In this document: positions 54,387 through 62,808 of the stretch, piece by piece
Position numbering within the stretch: position 1 is the first letter of the stretch
Layout: each line of letters begins with the position of its first letter
NCBI RefSeq assembly: GCF_000308515.1
Contig: NZ_BAFV01000018.1
Coordinates: 1-64,000, forward strand
Length of the DNA: 64,000 nucleotides
Origin: Nocardia carnea NBRC 14403
GTDB taxonomy: Bacteria > Actinomycetota > Actinomycetes > Mycobacteriales > Mycobacteriaceae
Direction: 5' to 3'
Position numbers and translations under genes: made by a program
The notes under the pieces: generated by a model
The model's input: only the letters and a program-made list of their open reading frames with translations
Databases searched by the model: none
Told to the model about the DNA's origin: nothing

Positions 54387-55316
54387 ATGCGTGATGGCCG
54401 GCCGATTCTGTATCGGGTGCCCGATTTCGAACCGTCGACGGAACCGTGTGCGGAGTTACCGCCCGCGCGGCCCTGTGGGATGGAGCCGCCTGCCGTGCCG
54501 CCGCCGTCGGGAACACCGTCGCCCGGAGTGCCGCCGGCTGGAGCGCAGTCGCCGGGACCGTCGTCGGCTGCAACGTTGTCGCCCGAAGTGCAGCCGGCTG
54601 GAGCGGTATCGGCCGGAGGGTCGTCGGCTGGAGCGCTCTCTCCGGGACCGTCGTCGGCTGGAAGGCTGTCGCCCGGAGCGCAGCCGCCCGGGGCGCTCTC
54701 GGCCGAAGCTCCATCGGGGAGAACGCTCTCGCCCGGAGCCCAGCCGCCGGCCCCGGGGACGCCGTCGGTGCGGGCCGGTACACGGAGGAGCAACAGCGGC
54801 CGCGGGGCGAAACCGGCGCCGAGCGAATCCCCCGGTGCAGTCTCTGCTGCACCGGCATCTACTTGCGCCCCCGCGGAAACACCCGCTGGTTGCCGTCCCC
54901 GTATCGACCGCAAATCCCTGCGCGCCAACCGCAGCGCACCGGCGGGGATCCGCCGCGCACACCGCGCCGGACATACCGCCGACGCCCGCACCGAGCCGAG
55001 CGAAGCAAGGGCATTCGCCGGCAGGGCTATACGCATCCTGCTGGAGGTCCTGGATCGCCGCCGCCCGGTAGCGCAACTGAACACCCTGTGTGCGCCCGCC
55101 CTGGTACACACGGTCGGTGTCCTGGTAGCGGGCGATCACGCCCCCAGCCGGACACTGGGCACCGCAGCACTCACCAAGTTCCGCCTGTTCCCGGCCGGCG
55201 ACCACGCATTCGAACTGATAGCCATGTACCAGCGCGGCCCCCGCCGGCTCGCCCTCGCCGGCCGCGTCGATCACACGGCAACCGGCTGGAAGCTCACCGC
55301 CCTACGCCTGACCTGA
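54387..55316 (+). CDS. Rv3235-like protein with Pro-rich repeat region
   Basis: A protein of 309 aa. Residues 20-150 are low-complexity Ser/Pro/Gly/Ala with repeating SPGPSSA-LSPG units, visible in DNA as repeated GTCGTCGGCTGGA. The conserved C-terminus (IRILLEVLDRRRPVAQLNTL, then GPRRLALAGRV and TGWKLTALRL) resembles Rv3235, normally found near secA1 in mycobacteria (recalled). It is outside that setting here. The start is uncertain: ATG 54387 is the most likely. Function unknown. Confidence 0.75.
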   Translation: MRDGRPILYRVPDFEPSTEPCAELPPARPCGMEPPAVPPPSGTPSPGVPPAGAQSPGPSSAATLSPEVQPAGAVSAGGSSAGALSPGPSSAGRLSPGAQPPGALSAEAPSGRTLSPGAQPPAPGTPSVRAGTRRSNSGRGAKPAPSESPGAVSAAPASTCAPAETPAGCRPRIDRKSLRANRSAPAGIRRAHRAGHTADARTEPSEARAFAGRAIRILLEVLDRRRPVAQLNTLCAPALVHTVGVLVAGDHAPSRTLGTAALTKFRLFPAGDHAFELIAMYQRGPRRLALAGRVDHTATGWKLTALRLT

Positions 55317-55498
55317 TCGCCTACCGGTCGTTTCCTTTGCTGGAGACTCGGATGTCGTCCAGGGCGATGTCCGCGAAACTGCGATCCTGTCGAATCGGGC
55401 GATCAGTGCATGTTCGATCCCGGCGCACAGCAGTGGCGAAATCACGCCGGCCGAGGTGGTTGGTAGGTCGCGCGGGGTGGCTACCGGCCGGGACGGTA
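55317..55498. other. Convergent intergenic region
   Basis: 182 bp between the Rv3235-like stop and the next gene's stop. Nothing recognisable. Confidence 0.4.
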
Positions 55499-56257
55499 TC
55501 AGGTATCCAGTTCGTAGGTGTCGATGAATTCCTGGCCGCCGATGAGGTAACGATCCAGGCTGATCTCATCCGGTTTCTCCGGATCGAAGGGCGTGCCGAT
55601 CTTGCCGCCGACGTCGGCGTACTGTGGTTCGCCCCACGGGGCCATGATCTCGATCGGGTGACCGGTGTCGTTCGGGATTGCGCGTATCTTTCCTTTCGCT
55701 CGATACACTCCGGCTTCCTCGGTCTCCTCGTGCCGTTGCCGGAAATGGGTTCGGGCGGCGTCGATATCCGTTTCGGCTGCCTTGTAGATATATTCCTCGC
55801 CGCCCGGGTTCGTGATGACGACCTGGCCCGCTCGGGTGCGATTGGTGGTTTCTCGGGTGCCATCCGCCAGAACGGTTTCGACGAGCTCACCCTCCTCCGC
55901 GATACGGGCGCGGACCAAACTTTTCTTCCGGTAGATCGGAGCCTCCGCGAGTTTGGCCGTGTAGTCGGGTGTGGCGAGATCGAGTCGCACTCTCCGCTCC
56001 GGATTCGAGCCGCTCGCATTGGTCGGCTTACCGATATCGCTGCCCGCCGGTGGGGTGGGATTCGGGGTTCGGCCGGTTTCTGCCAGAGATCTGGCCGCAG
56101 CGGCGTCGCTCCGCTCGAAGGCGTTGCCTGCATCGCGCGCCGTGTCGGCGGCCCGGCGCGTGGGTAATTCGTGAGCGCGGGTGTAATTCGGTGCGAGCTG
56201 CTTCAATTTCTGGATCAGCTCCGCTGCCACTTCCCCCCATGATTTTCCCGCACCCAT
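55499..56257 (-). CDS. Hypothetical protein with PGD/PGG-type repeat domain
   Basis: A protein of 252 aa. The N-terminal 60 residues are helical (SWGEVAAELIQKLKQL). Residues 90-160 carry the pattern PIYRKKSLVRARIAEEGELVETVL, then AGQVVITNPGGEEYIY, and 195-250 ends IEIMAPWGEPQYADVGG and DRYLIGGQEFIDTYEL. I recall similar patterns in bacterial proteins with a PGDYG-type fold, role unknown. The start ATG 56257 has GGAGG 8 nt upstream. An effector-like N-terminus plus a small globular domain is possible, but no export signal is seen. Confidence 0.7.
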   Translation of the reverse strand: MGAGKSWGEVAAELIQKLKQLAPNYTRAHELPTRRAADTARDAGNAFERSDAAAARSLAETGRTPNPTPPAGSDIGKPTNASGSNPERRVRLDLATPDYTAKLAEAPIYRKKSLVRARIAEEGELVETVLADGTRETTNRTRAGQVVITNPGGEEYIYKAAETDIDAARTHFRQRHEETEEAGVYRAKGKIRAIPNDTGHPIEIMAPWGEPQYADVGGKIGTPFDPEKPDEISLDRYLIGGQEFIDTYELDT

Positions 56258-56732
56258 CGCTGATTCCTCCGATTACTTGCCGGCAACACTCGATCAGCGG
56301 AATAGGTGCGCATATCGGACGCAGTCGATCCGCGTGCCCGGATTTCTGCTGCCCTGTCACGGATTATTGTCCGCGATTCTGAAATTGCAGGCCGTCCCGG
56401 CCGGGCGCTTCCGGTGCCGGGTCCCGTCCGGTGTGGTACCCGTTGCCGACGACAGTACTGAATGGATCCGCCTCAACCTATTCGTTCCCGGGGGATATTC
56501 AGAAGTTGGTGCTTTTTTCACATTCCGAGAATCACTTTTGTTCCCGATGCACAATTTCGCTTAGCCCAGGAAGTCGACCCGGGGAGGCCCGCTCGGGCGG
56601 CTCACATTGTGATGTGGGACACTCATCGCCTCGTGATGTCCTTCGGGAGCAGTTCGCTTACCTGAAGGTGGGGTATCGCACCGGAAGGTGGGTACTTGCC
56701 GGTGCTGCTGCCTGCGCTGAGACTCGGTCCCT
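56258..56732. other. Intergenic region, divergent promoters likely
   Basis: 475 bp between divergent genes. It has AT-richer stretches (about 56480-56560) that could hold promoters for both. No supported gene and no convincing palindrome. Confidence 0.45.
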
Positions 56733-57668
56733 GTGAACGAGACTGCGGAATCCCCGCGAACAGCGCGTACCGGAACCGCATCGGCCGCTCGGCAGGTCCC
56801 GGTGACTGTGCTCGGTACGGGATCGATGGGGCGGGCGCTCGCCGGAGCCTTGCTCGTGGCCGGGCATCCGACCACCGTTTGGAACCGCACTCCGCACCGA
56901 GTGGCGCCGCTGGTGGCCGCGGGTGCCGAGCATCAGATCGCCGTCGCGGATGCCCTCTCCGCAAGCCCGGTCGTCATCAGCTGCACCAGCAGCTTCCGGT
57001 CTGCACGCGAAAGTCTGGCGGGCGCCGAGCGCCGGTTGGCCGGACGGACCTTGATCACCCTCAACAGCGGCACCCCTGCCGAGGCTCGGGAATTCGCGGA
57101 ATGGGTGAAAAGCTGCGGGGCGCGCTTCCTCGGCGGGGCGATCAAGAATGTGCCCTCGGCCGTCGGAAAGCCGGACACATTGTTGTATTTCGGCGGTGAA
57201 CGAGCGGTTTTCGACGCTCACCGGGCAACATTGCGGGCTCTGGGCGGCGACCTCGTGCATCTGGGTGACGACCCGGATCTGGCCGCCCTCTACGAGTCGG
57301 CCGTCGGCGCGACCCTTCTTCCCGCGTTGCTCGGATTCTTCGAAGGCGCAGCGTTACTGGCCACGCGTGGTATCGAAGCGCAGACGATGGTGCCGTACTC
57401 CATCAAATGGTTGCGGATGATCGAGTCGCTACTACCGATCATGGCAGGGGAAATCGACGACCGGGACTACACCCGGCTCGGTTCATCGGTCGCGTTGTCC
57501 CACGACGCGATCCCCTCCGACGAGCAGCTCAGCGCAGCATCGGGTGTCGATATGTCCTGGCACGCCTCAATGCACGAACTGTTGCATCGAGCGGTTGCCG
57601 AAGGTCGAGGCGAGCAGAGCATCACCGCGTTGATCGAGCTCCTGGCCTCTCGCCGGTCCAACCACTGA
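56733..57668 (+). CDS. Imine reductase-like NAD(P)-dependent oxidoreductase, copy 1
   Basis: A protein of 311 aa, related to 3-hydroxyisobutyrate dehydrogenase and imine reductases. The cofactor motif VTVLGTGSMGRALAGALL is near residue 24. NRTPHR follows at the end of the second strand, suggesting NADPH. TLNSGTPAEAREFAEWV is near 110. In imine reductases an Asp or Tyr near residue 170-190 is the proton donor; here the region reads ENVPSAVGKP-like IKNVPSAVG, so the assignment of substrate is open. GTG start at 56733. The second copy starts 16 bp after its stop. Confidence 0.85.
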   Translation: MNETAESPRTARTGTASAARQVPVTVLGTGSMGRALAGALLVAGHPTTVWNRTPHRVAPLVAAGAEHQIAVADALSASPVVISCTSSFRSARESLAGAERRLAGRTLITLNSGTPAEAREFAEWVKSCGARFLGGAIKNVPSAVGKPDTLLYFGGERAVFDAHRATLRALGGDLVHLGDDPDLAALYESAVGATLLPALLGFFEGAALLATRGIEAQTMVPYSIKWLRMIESLLPIMAGEIDDRDYTRLGSSVALSHDAIPSDEQLSAASGVDMSWHASMHELLHRAVAEGRGEQSITALIELLASRRSNH

Positions 57669-57684
57669 GTAAGGAAACGCTGAT

Positions 57685-58566
57685 ATGACGCAAGCAGCAG
57701 CCGGCCCGGTGACCGTGATAGGGCTGGGACCGATGGGACAGGCGATGGTCGAGTCATTACGGGCTTCCGGCCTGGCGGTCACTGTCTGGAACCGCAGCCC
57801 GGAAAAAGCAGACGCTATGAAGGAATTCGGCGCCACCCGTGCGAATACGGTCGCGCAGGCGCTGGACGCGGGCGAAGTGATCCTGCTCAGCCTGACCGAC
57901 TACGCCGCCATGTACGACGTGCTCGGTCCGGCCGCCGGCCACCTGCCGGGCAAGACGATCGTCAATCTCTCGTCGGATACGCCGGACGAGACTCGTGCGG
58001 CAGCGGCGTGGGTTCGTGCGCGCGGCGGTCGCTTCCTCGCGGGTGGAGTGATGGCCGACGGAGACGGCCTCGGCGGGCCGGACTCCTTCATCTTCTACAG
58101 CGGCGAGCGAGCGGCTTTCGACGCGTGCGTCGAGGTAGTCCGTCCGCTCGGCCGGCCCGAGTATCTGGGCGTGGATGTCGGGCTCGCGCAGCTGTACTAC
58201 CAGTCCGTGTTCGCAATTTTCTCGTCCGGGCTACTCGCCTTCGAACAAGCGCTGGCCATGATCGATCGCTCGGGTGAACCGATCGCGCGGTTCATGCCGT
58301 TCGCACAACAATCGATGGGCGATATGACGGCGCTGTACGCCGCGGTTGCCGCCACGGCCACCGATTCCGGCGGCCGGCGGGATATCGGCCATCTGCGCAT
58401 GATGACGGCCGGTGCCGGGCATGTGGCCGAGACTGCCGCCGCCGTCGGAGTCGGTACGGGCTTGGCACGCGCGGTACAGAACCATTGGCATCAGGCGTTG
58501 TCCGAAAGCTTGCGGACCGGTGAGCCGGTATCGACCTTCCAGCTGCTGCGAGGTGATTCCACCTGA
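57685..58566 (+). CDS. Imine reductase-like NAD(P)-dependent oxidoreductase, copy 2
   Basis: A protein of 293 aa, the second of a tandem pair. The cofactor motif is VTVIGLGPMGQAMVESL near residue 9 with WNRSPEKAD. LSSDTPDETRAAAAWVRARGGRFLAGGVMADG is near 92-120, the typical imine reductase region. ATG 57685 has AAGGAAA 10 nt upstream. Sequence identity to copy 1 is limited, so the pair is old. The two may form a heterodimer or act on related substrates; both ideas are inference. Confidence 0.87.
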   Translation: MTQAAAGPVTVIGLGPMGQAMVESLRASGLAVTVWNRSPEKADAMKEFGATRANTVAQALDAGEVILLSLTDYAAMYDVLGPAAGHLPGKTIVNLSSDTPDETRAAAAWVRARGGRFLAGGVMADGDGLGGPDSFIFYSGERAAFDACVEVVRPLGRPEYLGVDVGLAQLYYQSVFAIFSSGLLAFEQALAMIDRSGEPIARFMPFAQQSMGDMTALYAAVAATATDSGGRRDIGHLRMMTAGAGHVAETAAAVGVGTGLARAVQNHWHQALSESLRTGEPVSTFQLLRGDST

Positions 58567-58676
58567 GCGGTCCGGAGGCTGCGTCCGTGGGGATCGGAGC
58601 GAACTGGTTGTGGGACAAAGGTTCGCCCGGCTGCATACCATGAGGACACGGGAGGCTCCGTCGACGGGAGAGCGTG

Positions 58677-59507
58677 ATGAACGACAATGCGGGCGTGGTG
58701 GATCCGAATACACCGAGCATCGCGCGGGTGTACGACTATCTACTCGGGGGGAAGGACAACTATCCGGTCGACCAGAAGATCGGCGATCATTTCAAGGTCG
58801 ATCTGCCCGGCTCGGTCGCTATCGCTTTCGGGAACAGGCAGGCGCTGGTGCGGGGTGTACGTGATATCGCCCGCAGTGGGGTGAAACAGTTCATCGACCT
58901 GGGCAGTGGTCTGCCGACGGCCGATAACGTGCACCAGGTCGCGGCTCGGTACATCGACGGGGCGAAGGTCGTCTACATCGACAACGATCCCATTGTGCTG
59001 GCGCACGGCCGATCGCTGCTGGCCACCGATGACAGCACCACCGTGGTCCAGGCAGATGTGCGTGAGCCGGAACAGATTCGCAACAGCGACGAGGTGCGCC
59101 GGCTCATCGATTTCGACCAGCCGGTGGCGATGGTGTTCAGCGCGATCCTGCACCACCTCAACGACGACGAAGACCCGCGCGGTGTCGTTTCTTATTGGTG
59201 CGATCAGATTCCTTCCGGAAGTCAGGTGTTCATATCGCATTTCCGGTCCGGCGGTAATGCGGAGACCGAGGCGGCGGAACAGAAATTACAGTCGACGTTC
59301 GGGCGCGGCCGCTGGCGCACCGACGACGAAATCCGGGAACTGTTCGGTGACCTTGAAATACTGGCGCCGGGAATCGTGCCCGCGGTGCTGTGGCGGCCGG
59401 ATACCGCGGACGAATCCGATACACCGATGAGCAGTATCGGTACGGCGGACCGGGAACTGACCGTCTGGGATCAGCTCATCTCGGCCGGTCTGGCCCGCAA
59501 ACCGTGA
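58677..59507 (+). CDS. DUF574 SAM-dependent methyltransferase
   Basis: A protein of 276 aa of the S-adenosyl methyltransferase family abundant in Streptomyces and Nocardia. It opens PSIARVYDYLLGGKDNYPVD, the family signature, then QFIDLGSGLPTADNVHQVA near 78 for SAM binding, YIDNDPIVLAHGRSLL near 110 and FSAILHHLNDDEDP near 155. Substrates are unknown. ATG 58677 has GGGAGAG at the right distance; GTG 58674 also possible. Confidence 0.9.
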   Translation: MNDNAGVVDPNTPSIARVYDYLLGGKDNYPVDQKIGDHFKVDLPGSVAIAFGNRQALVRGVRDIARSGVKQFIDLGSGLPTADNVHQVAARYIDGAKVVYIDNDPIVLAHGRSLLATDDSTTVVQADVREPEQIRNSDEVRRLIDFDQPVAMVFSAILHHLNDDEDPRGVVSYWCDQIPSGSQVFISHFRSGGNAETEAAEQKLQSTFGRGRWRTDDEIRELFGDLEILAPGIVPAVLWRPDTADESDTPMSSIGTADRELTVWDQLISAGLARKP

Positions 59508-59586
59508 GTGCCTGACAGAGGCTGCGACTGGTCCGGGGCCGGAAAACGTCGTGCTTTTCCGGAGTGTTCGGAGCAGACTCGGACGA

Positions 59587-60135
59587 ATGCAGGCGCGTAG
59601 TGTCGGCGAATTGATCGCTGCTTCCGACCGTGAGCGGGTCAAGTACCTGCCTTTCTGGGGCCACCAGCCGCGTCCCGACGGAAGGGCCGGCGCGAGTTGC
59701 CTGAGCCAATGGTGGCCGGTGCGGTTCACTGTCGACGGGGTGGATTTTGCGACGGCCGAGCATTACATGATGTGGCGGAAGGCTTTGCTCTTCGACGATA
59801 ACGACATCGCGGAGAAGGTATCGGCCGCACCGCATCCGGGGGCGGCCAAGAATCTGGGTCGCAGTATCCGGGGGTTCGCCGAGGATACGTGGGTGGAACA
59901 CCGGTACGGCATCGTGGTGAGCGGCAATCTGGCGAAGTTCGGTCAGCACCCGGAGTTGAAGCGGTTCCTGCTGGATACCGGGGATCGGGTCCTGGTGGAG
60001 GCCAGCCCGGTGGACCGGATCTGGGGTGTCGGGTTGACCGCGGGCGATCCCCGAGTCGAGAACCCCGCAGAGTGGAAAGGGCTGAATCTTCTCGGGTTCG
60101 CGCTGATGGAAACCCGGGCGGTGCTGCGGGGCTGA
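59587..60135 (+). CDS. NADAR/YbiA family N-glycosidase
   Basis: A protein of 182 aa. NADAR enzymes cleave N-glycosidic bonds, including of damaged riboflavin intermediates and of ADP-ribosylated guanine. Landmarks: LSQWWPVRFTVDGVDFATAEHYMMWRKALLFDD near 38-70, the catalytic-region HPGAAKNLGRSIRGF near 83, RYGIVVSGNLAKF near 105 and DRIWGVGLTAGDP near 145. ATG 59587 was chosen; a longer frame from 59551 lacks conservation. No DarT-like toxin is beside it. Confidence 0.9.
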   Translation: MQARSVGELIAASDRERVKYLPFWGHQPRPDGRAGASCLSQWWPVRFTVDGVDFATAEHYMMWRKALLFDDNDIAEKVSAAPHPGAAKNLGRSIRGFAEDTWVEHRYGIVVSGNLAKFGQHPELKRFLLDTGDRVLVEASPVDRIWGVGLTAGDPRVENPAEWKGLNLLGFALMETRAVLRG

Positions 60136-60170
60136 CGGCCGCCGGCTTCGGGCCCGTGGCCGGGTGCTCA

Positions 60171-60584
60171 TCAGTCGTGGGCGCGCGCTGAGGTCGGGCG
60201 GTGGGCTCGGAGGTCCACGGGGCGGCCGTCGGGGTCGTGCGCAGTCACGGTCCACTGGGTGGGGAGGGTTTCGATGGGGCCCACCTGTGCTCCGGCGGAT
60301 AGCAGTACCTCGCGTACGGTGCACAGCTGTTCATAGGTCGAGACGCGCAGACCCCAGCCGGCGCGGCCGAGAGGGTCCGGTCGAGAAGGGGCTGGACAGC
60401 TCGTTTCCACCAGCATGAGGTGGTCGGCGCCGCCGACATCGAGTATCGCGACCCGAGGGGCCTCGGCTGTGGCGGGACGTTCGAAGGCGAGCCGGGCGCC
60501 GAGTAGGCCCGTGTAGAACGCGGCGAGCCGGTCGAGATCTGTTGTCGCCAAGGTCAGATGGTTTATTCCGAGAAGTTCGGGCAT
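60171..60584 (-). CDS. VOC family protein (glyoxalase/fosfomycin-resistance-like)
   Basis: A protein of 137 aa with two betaalphabetabetabeta modules. It begins LLGINHLTLATTDLDRLAAFYTGLLGARL, typical of FosX/glyoxalase I-like proteins. His in INHLTLAT and Glu in LMLVET are metal-site candidates. Substrate unknown. It is convergent with NADAR and divergent from the TetR gene. Confidence 0.87.
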   Translation of the reverse strand: MPELLGINHLTLATTDLDRLAAFYTGLLGARLAFERPATAEAPRVAILDVGGADHLMLVETSCPAPSRPDPLGRAGWGLRVSTYEQLCTVREVLLSAGAQVGPIETLPTQWTVTAHDPDGRPVDLRAHRPTSARAHD

Positions 60585-60701
60585 GGTGCGCTGAGCGTAA
60601 TTCGAGGATTGTGGCGAAGTCCAGTGTGCGGACTGCCTGCTTTGTCCTGATAGCGGATGTGTTTACGCTGCTTGTCCGGATATCGGTGGATCGGAGGACA
60701 G

Positions 60702-61298
60702 ATGGTCGGCGGAAACGAGGCGGGTGGCCGGAAGCGGGATTCCGCGGCTACCCGGGCCGCGATTCTGGGGGCGGCGCAGGAATTGTTCGCCGACCGGGGG
60801 TATGAGCGCACGACGGTGCGTGATATCGCGACCCGGGCGGGTGTGAATCAGGCGTTGCTGTTCCGGTATTTCGGGAACAAGGACGAACTGTTCCGGGCGA
60901 CCATGACCGATCGGGGCCGGTCGCTGCTCGAATCCGGGTCTGTGGAGACATTGTTGTCCAGATTGCTGGAGAAGTCGCTGGAGCCGAGTGCTGTGGCCGC
61001 GCATGGGAATTGGTTGCAGGCGGCGCTGCGGTCCAGCGGGCACGAAGCGAGTGCGTCGGTGATTCGCCGGGAGTTGGGGGAGGAGTACATCCGGGCGTTG
61101 TCGTCGCTGACCGATGGGGAGGGCGCGGAGTTGCGGGCCGATCTGCTGTTGGCTTGGTTGCTCGGTATCGGGATGGTGCGTTCGGTGCTGCGCCGGGAGC
61201 CGCTGGCCGGTGCCGATCCGGCCGAGATTGCGGGATATGTGCTGCGTGCGGCGGGTGTGCTGCTGGAACGCAACGATCCGGGATTCCCTCCGGAGTAA
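60702..61298 (+). CDS. TetR family regulator of the adjacent P450
   Basis: A protein of 198 aa. The helix-turn-helix is at residues 14-60 (AAILGAAQELFADRGYERTTVRDIATRAGVNQALLFRYF). ATG 60702 has GGAGG 7 nt upstream; a 15-codon upstream extension is discarded. The palindrome between it and the P450 gene is its probable operator. Confidence 0.9.
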   Translation: MVGGNEAGGRKRDSAATRAAILGAAQELFADRGYERTTVRDIATRAGVNQALLFRYFGNKDELFRATMTDRGRSLLESGSVETLLSRLLEKSLEPSAVAAHGNWLQAALRSSGHEASASVIRRELGEEYIRALSSLTDGEGAELRADLLLAWLLGIGMVRSVLRREPLAGADPAEIAGYVLRAAGVLLERNDPGFPPE

Positions 61299-61347
61299 GG
61301 GGATCGCATCGTTGACGCGTGATCCCCCACACCCTTACCCTAGCTAA

Positions 61348-61363
61348 GTAAGCAATCGCTTAC
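61348..61363. promoter_or_regulatory. TetR operator before P450
   Basis: GTAAGC-AATC-GCTTAC, perfect 6-bp arms, part of a longer weak symmetry with GTA/TAC. It lies 44 bp ahead of the P450 start and 49 bp after the TetR stop, suited to repress the P450. Confidence 0.8.
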
Positions 61364-61407
61364 ATCGCTGGGTGTCCGGTCCCCGGGCGCCGCGGAAGGG
61401 AGATCGC

Positions 61408-62610
61408 ATGACCGTGAACACCGAGGTGCGCCACTACCCCTTCGGTGCACCGGAACGTCTCGATATGGACCCGCTCTACGCGAAACTGCGCCGCGAAGAG
61501 CCGGTCAGCCGGGTCGAGCTGCCCTACGGCGGCCAGGGCTGGCTGGTCACCCGCTACGACGACGTGCGCACGGTGCTCGGCGATCCGCGGTTCAGCCGCG
61601 CGGCAACGGTTGGTCGCGAAGACGTCCCGCGCGCCACTCCCGCGCCCGCCCAGGCCGATTCACTGCTGAGTCTCGACCCGCCCGAGCACAGTCGGCTGCG
61701 CAAACTGGTCGCCAAGGCATTCACCGGCCGCCGGGTAGCGGAACTGCGCCCGCGCACCCGGCAGATCGTCGACGAGAAACTCGGCGATATGGAACGCGCC
61801 GGTTCCCCCGCCGACCTGGTACAGGGGCTGGCCCTGCCGCTACCGGTCACCGTGATCTGCGAAATGCTCGGCGTACCGGCCCGGGAACAGCACCGTTTCC
61901 GCGATTTCTCCGACGCGATCCTGTCCACCACCGCCTACACCCGCGAGCAGATCGAAGCCGCCCGTGGCTCGCTCGAGGGCTACCTCGCCGAACAGGTCGC
62001 CCAACGCCGCGAACACCCCACCGACGATCTGCTCGGCGCCCTGGTCGCGGCCCGTGACGACGAGGACCGGCTGAGCGAGAAGGAACTGGTCAACCTGGGG
62101 GTCGGGATCCTCATCGCGGGCCACGAGACCACGGCCAATCAGATCGCCAACTTCACCTACGTCCTGCTCACTCAGCGCGAATACTGGGACCAGCTGCGCG
62201 CCGACCCCGAGCTGATCCCGGGCGCGGTCGAGGAACTGCTGCGGCACACCCAGCTCGGCGCCGGAGGCGGGCAGCCGCGGGTGGCGACCGAGGATGTGGT
62301 GCTCAGCGGGGTCACGGTGCGGGCGGGGGAGGCGGTGTTCGTGCACACCCAATCCGCCAACCGGGACGAAGCCGTGTTCGACGATCCCGAAACGCTCGAT
62401 CTGACCCGGCAGCGCAACCCGCATATCGCGTTCGGGTACGGGGCGCATCACTGCCTCGGCGCACAGCTGGCGCGGATCGAACTCCAGGTCGCGATGGAGG
62501 CGTTGCTGGAACGGCTCCCGGGGTTGCGTCTCGCGGTGCCGGTGGACGAGGTTCCGTGGAAGTCGGGGCTGTTGGTGCGTGGCCCGGAGAAGCTACTCGT
62601 TACTTGGTGA
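61408..62610 (+). CDS. Cytochrome P450
   Basis: A protein of 400 aa, soluble bacterial class I. The I-helix oxygen motif is AGHETT (237-242), the ExxR pair is in EELLR (275-279), and the heme loop is FGYGAHHCLG with the heme Cys at 349. It needs a ferredoxin partner, not seen here. Substrate unknown. ATG 61408 has GGAAGGGAG at good spacing. A TetR gene and operator upstream suggest induction by substrate. A terminator follows. Confidence 0.94.
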   Translation: MTVNTEVRHYPFGAPERLDMDPLYAKLRREEPVSRVELPYGGQGWLVTRYDDVRTVLGDPRFSRAATVGREDVPRATPAPAQADSLLSLDPPEHSRLRKLVAKAFTGRRVAELRPRTRQIVDEKLGDMERAGSPADLVQGLALPLPVTVICEMLGVPAREQHRFRDFSDAILSTTAYTREQIEAARGSLEGYLAEQVAQRREHPTDDLLGALVAARDDEDRLSEKELVNLGVGILIAGHETTANQIANFTYVLLTQREYWDQLRADPELIPGAVEELLRHTQLGAGGGQPRVATEDVVLSGVTVRAGEAVFVHTQSANRDEAVFDDPETLDLTRQRNPHIAFGYGAHHCLGAQLARIELQVAMEALLERLPGLRLAVPVDEVPWKSGLLVRGPEKLLVTW

Positions 62611-62616
62611 GCATTC

Positions 62617-62648
62617 CGTCGCCGGGCGCGCCACCGTGCCCGGCGACG
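62617..62648 (+). terminator. Terminator after P450
   Basis: CGTCGCCGGGC (62617-62627) and GCCCGGCGACG (62638-62648) pair perfectly around a 10-nt loop, 6 bp past the P450 stop. Confidence 0.8.
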
Positions 62649-62808
62649 TGGTCGCATCGCACGGGATCACGCCCGGTCGAAGGTGATCTTCCGGTGGAAG
62701 CACACACGGTCTTGTCCGGGGCCGTCTCGCAGGTATGCCCTGGTTATGCCTGCGCATTACCGGCTCGCACAGCATCGGGCGGACGGCCAGATGAAGGACG
62801 TCGGTGCG

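Noticed and set aside
55321..56133. 270-codon minus-strand frame overlapping 55499-56257
   Set aside because: Same strand, different frame; Arg/Ser/Pro-rich, and the competing frame has GGAGG and conserved-looking blocks.
54446..56167. 573-codon plus-strand frame
   Set aside because: It runs across the Rv3235-like repeats in another frame and then antisense through the hypothetical gene at 55499; both of those have better starts and composition.
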